Assembly: GCF_006496635.1 (NCBI RefSeq)
Contig: NZ_CP022958.1
Location: forward strand, 2,542,001-2,606,000
Length of the DNA stretch: 64,000 bases
Direction of reading: 5' to 3'
DNA from: Azoarcus sp. DD4
GTDB lineage: Bacteria > Pseudomonadota > Gammaproteobacteria > Burkholderiales > Rhodocyclaceae
Under the pieces are notes generated by a model that saw nothing but the letters and a program-made list of their open reading frames with translations, was not told the DNA's origin and made no database searches. Position 1 is the stretch's first letter. Each line of letters opens with the position of its first letter. This document shows, one piece after another, positions 59,591 to 64,000 of this stretch. The position numbers were made by a program, and so were the translations under genes.

Positions 59591-61438
59591 TCAGGCGGTC
59601 GGCAGGGGGCCGGGCAGGGTGGTGCCGAAGGTGGCCGCACCTTGTTCGGCGCCGGCGGCGTTGGCGCGGGCGTTGAAGAAGAGTTCGCGGCCGACACCGT
59701 GCTGCTTGCGGTCGAGGTCGGCGGTGGCCGTCGGCCGCGCCGCCCATTCGGTTTCGTCCACCAGCACGTCGAGCACCCCGGCTTCGGCGTCGAGCCGGAT
59801 GAGGTCGCCGTCGCGCACCTTGGCGAGCGGGCCGCCGGCCAGACATTCCGGCGTCACATGGATGGCCGCCGGCACCTTGCCCGACGCGCCCGACATGCGG
59901 CCGTCGGTGACGAGCGCGACGTGGAAGCCCTGGTCCTGCAGCACCGCCAGCGGAGGCGTGAGCTTGTGCAGCTCCGGCATGCCGTTGGCGCGGGGTCCCT
60001 GGAAGCGGACGACGGCGACGAAATCGCGCTTGAGCTCGCCGCGGTTGAAGGCGGCGAGGAGATCGTCCTGGTCGTCGAACACGATGGCCGGCGCTTCCAC
60101 CACGCGGTGTTCCGGCTTGACCGCCGACACCTTGATCACCGCGCGGCCGAGCTTGCCCTGCATCAGCTTGAGCCCGCCGTCGGCGCTGAACGGGTCGGCC
60201 GCCGGGCGCAGTACCGCCGGGGCGATGCTCTCGGCCACCGCCGGCCGCCAGGCGACGCGTTCGCCGTCCAGCCAGGGCTCCTCGGCGTAGCGGGCGAGGC
60301 CTTCGCCCATCACCGTGGTGACGTCGCCGTGCAGCAGGCCGGCGGCCAGCAGTTCGCGGATCAGGAAGGCCATGCCGCCGGCGGCGTGGAAGTGGTTCAC
60401 ATCGGCGCTGCCGTTGGGGTAGATGCGGGTCAGCAGCGGCACCACGGCGGACAGCTCGTCGAAGTCGTTCCAGTCGATGTGGATGCCGGCGGCAGCGGCG
60501 ATGGCGACCAGGTGGATGGTGTGGTTGGTGGAACCGCCGGTGGCGAGCAGACCGACGATGGCGTTGGCGATGGTGCGCTCGTCCACCACCCGGGCGATCG
60601 GGATGTACTCCTCGCCGAGCCGGGTGATCCGCGCCAGACGCTGCGCGGCAGCGCGGGTCAGCCCGTCGCGCAGCGGCGTGCCCGGATTGACGAAGGCCGC
60701 GCCCGGCAGGTGCAAGCCCATCACTTCCATCAGCATCTGGTTGCTGTTGGCGGTGCCGTAGAAGGTGCAGGTGCCGGGGCCGTGGTAGGCGGCCATTTCC
60801 GATTCCAGCAGTTCCTCGCGGGTCGCCAGGCCCTGGGCGAAGCGCTGGCGCACCTTGGCCTTGTCGTCGTTGGCGAGGCCGCTGGTCATCGGGCCGGCAG
60901 GCACGAAGATGGTCGGGAGATGGCCGAACTGCAGTGCGCCGATCAGCAGGCCCGGCACGATCTTGTCGCACACGCCCATGCACAGCGCGCCGTCGAAGAC
61001 GTTGTGCGACAGCGCCACCGCGGTGGACATCGCGATCACGTCGCGCGAGAACAGCGACAGCTCCATGCCGGCCTCGCCCTGGGTGACGCCGTCGCACATG
61101 GCCGGTACGCCGCCGGCAAACTGCGCCACCGCGCCGGCGCCGCGCGCTGCTTCCTTGATCAGTGCCGGCATGCGTTCGAAGGGCTGGTGGGCCGACAGCA
61201 TGTCGTTGTAGGCCGAGACGATGGCCAGGTTGGGCAGGCGCGCTTCGCGCAGCACCAGCTTCTCGTTGGGGGCGAAGGCCGCGTAGGCGTGGGCCTGGTT
61301 GGCGCAGGATACGTGCTTGCGCGCGGCGCCGGCAGCCTGCGCGGCGGCTTCCACTCGCGCCATGTAGGTAGCGCGGGATGCCGCACTGCGGGCGCGGATG
61401 CGGTCGGTGATGCGGGCGAGGACGGGGTTGAGGGACAT
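59591..61438 (-). CDS. edd: 6-phosphogluconate dehydratase
   Basis: A 615-residue IlvD/Edd enzyme making KDPG from 6-phosphogluconate. The N-terminus is MSLNPVLARITDRIRARSAASRATYM. The Fe-S ligands are expected in VSCANQAHAYA, ALCMGVCDKIVPGLLIGAL and GTCTFYGTANSNQMLMEVMGL; MSGASGKVPAAIHVTPE is near residue 515. The first gene of the edd-eda-galM-like-pyk-gapN-eno run; a HexR-like palindrome lies about 75 bp upstream of its start. Confidence 0.95.
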   Translation of the reverse strand: MSLNPVLARITDRIRARSAASRATYMARVEAAAQAAGAARKHVSCANQAHAYAAFAPNEKLVLREARLPNLAIVSAYNDMLSAHQPFERMPALIKEAARGAGAVAQFAGGVPAMCDGVTQGEAGMELSLFSRDVIAMSTAVALSHNVFDGALCMGVCDKIVPGLLIGALQFGHLPTIFVPAGPMTSGLANDDKAKVRQRFAQGLATREELLESEMAAYHGPGTCTFYGTANSNQMLMEVMGLHLPGAAFVNPGTPLRDGLTRAAAQRLARITRLGEEYIPIARVVDERTIANAIVGLLATGGSTNHTIHLVAIAAAAGIHIDWNDFDELSAVVPLLTRIYPNGSADVNHFHAAGGMAFLIRELLAAGLLHGDVTTVMGEGLARYAEEPWLDGERVAWRPAVAESIAPAVLRPAADPFSADGGLKLMQGKLGRAVIKVSAVKPEHRVVEAPAIVFDDQDDLLAAFNRGELKRDFVAVVRFQGPRANGMPELHKLTPPLAVLQDQGFHVALVTDGRMSGASGKVPAAIHVTPECLAGGPLAKVRDGDLIRLDAEAGVLDVLVDETEWAARPTATADLDRKQHGVGRELFFNARANAAGAEQGAATFGTTLPGPLPTA

Positions 61439-61512
61439 GCTGCCTCCTTGTGTGGTCCGACCCTGTTCTCGTGTAGTGATGAGCTGGGTCGGCTGGCTTG
61501 CTTGTGAACAAG

Positions 61513-61527
61513 TGTAGGTTTACTACA
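61513..61527. promoter_or_regulatory. HexR-like palindrome upstream of edd
   Basis: TGTAG-GTTTA-CTACA is a perfect 5-bp inverted repeat. It lies about 75 bp upstream of the edd start and overlaps the edd -10 candidate, so binding would repress. RpiR-type HexR repressors of Entner-Doudoroff genes recognise TGTA/TACA-type palindromes and release on KDPG. Confidence 0.65.
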
Positions 61528-61547
61528 TGTGGAATTGCAAGCCAATT
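61518..61547 (-). promoter_or_regulatory. Candidate edd promoter
   Basis: The reverse strand has TTGCAA then, 18 bp later, TACACT, which could be -35 and -10. The -10 lies inside the HexR-like palindrome. The match is moderate. Confidence 0.4.
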
Positions 61548-61693
61548 TTGGTGGAAATTCCCCTTTTGACGCTTCCCCTGCGCCAGGCTACATGCGGGAA
61601 GTGCACTGGCTTTGGTAATTCTTTGCAAATTAAACAAAGACTTGAAAGATTTTTTGTGGATATCGCGCTTTCGATTGGATCAGGAAAGTTTTG

Positions 61694-61722
61694 TTGACTT
61701 TCTACATATTGGCGTCTTTAAT
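61694..61722 (+). promoter_or_regulatory. Candidate zwf promoter
   Basis: TTGACT (61694-61699) and TTTAAT (61717-61722) are separated by exactly 17 bp, a good sigma70 arrangement. The transcription start would be near 61729, within the second HexR-like palindrome, leaving a leader of about 70 nt before the zwf GTG. Confidence 0.65.
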
Positions 61723-61726
61723 AGGT

Positions 61727-61741
61727 TGTAGATTTACTACC
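61727..61741. promoter_or_regulatory. HexR-like palindrome at the zwf transcription start
   Basis: TGTAG-ATTTA-CTACC matches the edd copy at 13 of 15 positions. It covers the predicted zwf start site, a position typical of repressor operators. Confidence 0.6.
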
Positions 61742-61798
61742 TTCTCGCAATCGCACGCTGCGAGTCGGTTCCTCTCCAATAGAGAAAGAGGCCTGCAA

Positions 61799-63271
61799 GT
61801 GATTCCACTGGATGCATTCGACCTGATCCTGTTCGGCGGCAGCGGCGATCTCGCCATGCGCAAGCTGCTGCCGGCGCTCTACTTCCGCCATCGCGACAGC
61901 GCAGCCGATACCGGGCGCGCCCGCTGGCGTATCGTCGGCGTCGGCCGCGAAGCGCAGACGCGCGAGGCCTACCTCGCCACCGTCGAGGCACACGCCCGCA
62001 AGTTCATTGCCCCGCGCGACTTCGACGACACGGCCTGGGCCGCTTTCGTCAGCTGCCTGGACTATGTGGCGCTCGACGCCCGCGCCGCCGCCGACTACGC
62101 TGGCCTGGCCGCGCTGCTGGCCGACGATCCCGCACGGGTGCGGGTGTTCTACCTGGCGACCGCGCCCAGCCTGTTCGCCTCGATCTGCGAGAACCTCGGT
62201 GCCGCCGGGCTGGTGACACCAGACAGCCGGGTGGTGCTGGAAAAGCCGCTCGGCCGCGACCTCGCCTCGGCGCGCCGCATCAACGAGCAGGTCGGCGCCA
62301 TCTTCCGCGAGGAGCAGATCTACCGGATCGACCACTACCTCGGTAAGGAAACGGTGCAGAACCTGATCGCGCTGCGCTTCGGCAACACTCTGTTCGAACC
62401 CCTGTGGAGCCGCGCCTGCGTGCGCGACGTGCAGATCACGCTGGCCGAAACGGTGGGCGTGGAAGGGCGCGGCGAGTTCTACGACAACACCGGCGCACTG
62501 CGCGACATGGTGCAGAACCATCTGCTGCAGTTGCTGTGCATTGTGGCGATGGAGCCGCCGTCCAGCATCGACCCGGATGCGATGCGCGACGAGAAGCTGA
62601 AGGTGCTGCGTGCGCTGCGGCCGATGAGCGCCGAGGAGGTGGCGACGCGCACCGTGCGCGGCCAGTACCGCGCCGGCGCCATCGACGGCCGGCCGGTGCC
62701 CGCCTACCTGGAAGAAGCCGGCATCCCGGCCGGCAGCCGCAGCGAAACCTTCGTCGCGCTCAAGGCCGAACTCGACAACTGGCGCTGGGCCGGCGTGCCC
62801 TTCTACCTGCGCACCGGCAAGCGCATGCAGGAGCGGCTGGCCGAGATCGTGGTGAACTTCCGCGACGTGCCGCATGCGCTGTTCCCGTCGGTGAGCGGCG
62901 AGCGTGCGCCCAACCGGCTGGTGATCCGGCTGCAGCCGGACGAAGGACTGGAACTGCATCTGATGGCCAAGGTGCCGGGCGACGAGATGCGGGTGCGGCC
63001 GGTGGCGCTCAACCTCGACTTCGCCGAAACCTACGATACCCGCCAGTGGGATGCCTACGAGCGCCTGCTGATGGATGTCATCCGCGGCAAGCTGACGCTG
63101 TTCATGCGGCGCGACGAACTCGACGCCGCCTGGCGCTGGATCGAACCCATCCTCGACGGCTGGGAGCAGGATCCGACGCCGCCGCGGCCTTACACCGCGG
63201 GCACCTGGGGGCCGGCCGCCTCCAGTGCGCTGGTCGGCCGCGACGGCCTGGCCTGGCTGCAGGATTCCTGA
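61799..63271 (+). CDS. zwf: Glucose-6-phosphate 1-dehydrogenase
   Basis: A 490-residue enzyme oxidising glucose-6-phosphate to 6-phosphogluconolactone with NADP. The Rossmann segment is LILFGGSGDLAMRKLLPALYF at the N-terminus. The active site is YRIDHYLGKETVQNLIALRFGN near residue 180. ATHVV-type C-terminal sequences follow the usual length. A GTG at 61799 with AGAGG about 8 nt upstream is taken as start; longer readings run through promoter sequence. pgl begins 3 nt after its stop. Confidence 0.95.
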   Translation: MIPLDAFDLILFGGSGDLAMRKLLPALYFRHRDSAADTGRARWRIVGVGREAQTREAYLATVEAHARKFIAPRDFDDTAWAAFVSCLDYVALDARAAADYAGLAALLADDPARVRVFYLATAPSLFASICENLGAAGLVTPDSRVVLEKPLGRDLASARRINEQVGAIFREEQIYRIDHYLGKETVQNLIALRFGNTLFEPLWSRACVRDVQITLAETVGVEGRGEFYDNTGALRDMVQNHLLQLLCIVAMEPPSSIDPDAMRDEKLKVLRALRPMSAEEVATRTVRGQYRAGAIDGRPVPAYLEEAGIPAGSRSETFVALKAELDNWRWAGVPFYLRTGKRMQERLAEIVVNFRDVPHALFPSVSGERAPNRLVIRLQPDEGLELHLMAKVPGDEMRVRPVALNLDFAETYDTRQWDAYERLLMDVIRGKLTLFMRRDELDAAWRWIEPILDGWEQDPTPPRPYTAGTWGPAASSALVGRDGLAWLQDS

Positions 63272-63273
63272 TC

Positions 63274-64000
63274 ATGATGACGACAGACATGCTTGCGCTA
63301 CCCGCCCATGTGCGCCAGCAGCGCTTCGACGACGGCAGGGCGATGGCCGAAGCCCTGGCCGACCGCGTTGCCGCCATGCTGCGGCACAACCTGGGCCTGC
63401 GCGGCGAGGCCAGCCTGGTGGTGGCCGGCGGCCGCAGCCCGGTGCCTTTCCTGCGCGCGCTGTCGCAGCGCAAGCTGCCCTGGGAGCGCGTGCGGGTGAC
63501 GCTGGCCGACGAGCGCTGGTTACCGGCGGAGCATCCCGACAGCAACGCAGGGCTGGTGCAGGCCAACCTGCTGCAGGGGCCTGCCGCCGCGGCCCGCCTG
63601 GTGCCGCTGTACGGCGGCGAGGCGGATCCGGTGGCGGGGCTGGCGGCCTGCGCCGAACGCATGAAGGCGGTGCCGCAGCCCTTCGACGTGGTGGTGCTCG
63701 GCATGGGCGAGGACGGCCATTTCGCCTCGCTCTTCCCGGGCGTGCCGGGGCTGGCCACGCTGCTCGGGCCAGATGCGCCGCAGCTGGCGGCGATCGATCC
63801 GCCGGCGGCAGCCCATCCGCGCATCAGCTTCAGTCTTGCTGCGCTGCAGCGCTCGCGCAACGTGTTCCTGCAGATCGCCGGCGCGCGCAAGCTCGCCGTC
63901 ATCGAGCAGGCTGCGGCGCGGGGAGACGCTTTGTTGCAACCGGTGGCGGCCTTGTTGCGCCAAACCTCGGCACCATTGCAGGTATTCTTCAGCCCGTCCG
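63274..64000 (+). CDS. pgl: 6-phosphogluconolactonase (3' end cut off by window edge)
   Basis: Pgl hydrolyses 6-phosphogluconolactone, the product of zwf. The open frame from ATG 63274 (or 63277) runs to the window edge, 242 codons, close to the normal family length, so only a few residues are missing. VAGGRSPVPFLRALS, VTLADERWLPAEHPDSNAGLV and GMGEDGHFASLFPG are the family motifs. It is translated 3 nt after zwf and completes the oxidative entry to the Entner-Doudoroff route. Confidence 0.93.
   Translation, partial: MMTTDMLALPAHVRQQRFDDGRAMAEALADRVAAMLRHNLGLRGEASLVVAGGRSPVPFLRALSQRKLPWERVRVTLADERWLPAEHPDSNAGLVQANLLQGPAAAARLVPLYGGEADPVAGLAACAERMKAVPQPFDVVVLGMGEDGHFASLFPGVPGLATLLGPDAPQLAAIDPPAAAHPRISFSLAALQRSRNVFLQIAGARKLAVIEQAAARGDALLQPVAALLRQTSAPLQVFFSPS

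Larger units (their letters stand above)
61439..61798. other. Divergent edd/zwf control region (360 bp)
   Basis: This non-coding gap separates the starts of edd (minus) and zwf (plus). It is AT-rich relative to its surroundings and holds two copies of a TGTAG-N5-CTAC(A/C) palindrome, a sigma70-type promoter for zwf, and an edd promoter on the minus strand. I see no small gene or riboswitch in it; an open frame running through it upstream of zwf has no ribosome site. Confidence 0.8.

Noticed and set aside
59213..61507. Plus-strand open frame of 764 codons over eda/edd
   Set aside because: Antisense to edd and eda, with no domain and biased composition.

Overview
The window looks like a chromosome segment from a GC-rich betaproteobacterium, most likely of the Rhodocyclales (Azoarcus/Thauera/Aromatoleum-like). 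This rests on gene content and family resemblance only: ETF and acyl-CoA modules, an OmpR/EnvZ pair, a BolA-PpiC-YciI-YciB cluster, a CowN/CooA pair and an Entner-Doudoroff block. Coding density is high. I saw no rRNA, tRNA, CRISPR array, prophage or insertion sequence. Both ends cut genes: mfd at the left and pgl at the right.

Layout. 1-8.5 kb (minus): mfd (partial), a small alpha/beta hydrolase, then an AmmeMemoRadiSam set (radical SAM, AMMECR1-like and MEMO-like proteins) with a CO-response pair, cooA and cowN, lying inside it, and an MgtC/DUF4010 membrane protein. 8.6-9.9 kb (plus): ispD-ispF. 9.9-16 kb (minus): a host-attachment-family protein, a flavodoxin/mtfA/EamA operon and a large bifunctional penicillin-binding protein. 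16-25.5 kb: relA, ppk facing away from ppx, and an MCE lipid-transport operon (permease, ATPase, MCE protein, lipoprotein). 25.5-34 kb: a fatty-acid degradation block (acyl-CoA ligase, enoyl-CoA hydratase, etfBA, acyl-CoA dehydrogenase) with tatD and a divergent TetR regulator.

34-43 kb: ppiC-bolA-yciI-yciB, a truncated haemoglobin, an OmpR/EnvZ two-component system, a small secreted protein, tsaB-rimI-UDG and lplT. 43-50 kb: a LysR regulator plus radA, then a LysR regulator divergent from a serine/threonine catabolic operon (serine dehydratase, SstT, threonine aldolase). 50-64 kb: central carbon metabolism (VOC protein, ppc, eno, gapN, pyk, an aldose epimerase, eda and edd on minus; zwf and pgl on plus) around a divergent zwf/edd control region with two HexR-like palindromes.

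The most striking observation is the cooA-cowN pair. CooA is a haem CO sensor and CowN protects nitrogenase from CO. A 16-bp sequence matching the known CooA site (TGTCA-N6-CGACA) covers the last codons of cooA, 68 bp before the cowN start. This implies a diazotroph that senses CO to protect nitrogenase; no CO dehydrogenase or nif gene is in the window. The pair interrupts the AmmeMemoRadiSam genes, whose bacterial role is unknown. Other regulatory signals read from the sequence are three copies of ATAC-N6-GTAT between tetR and etfB, a LysR-type palindrome at the serine operon, a possible Pho box before ppk, and an ACGT-N2-ACGT box before the enoyl-CoA hydratase gene.
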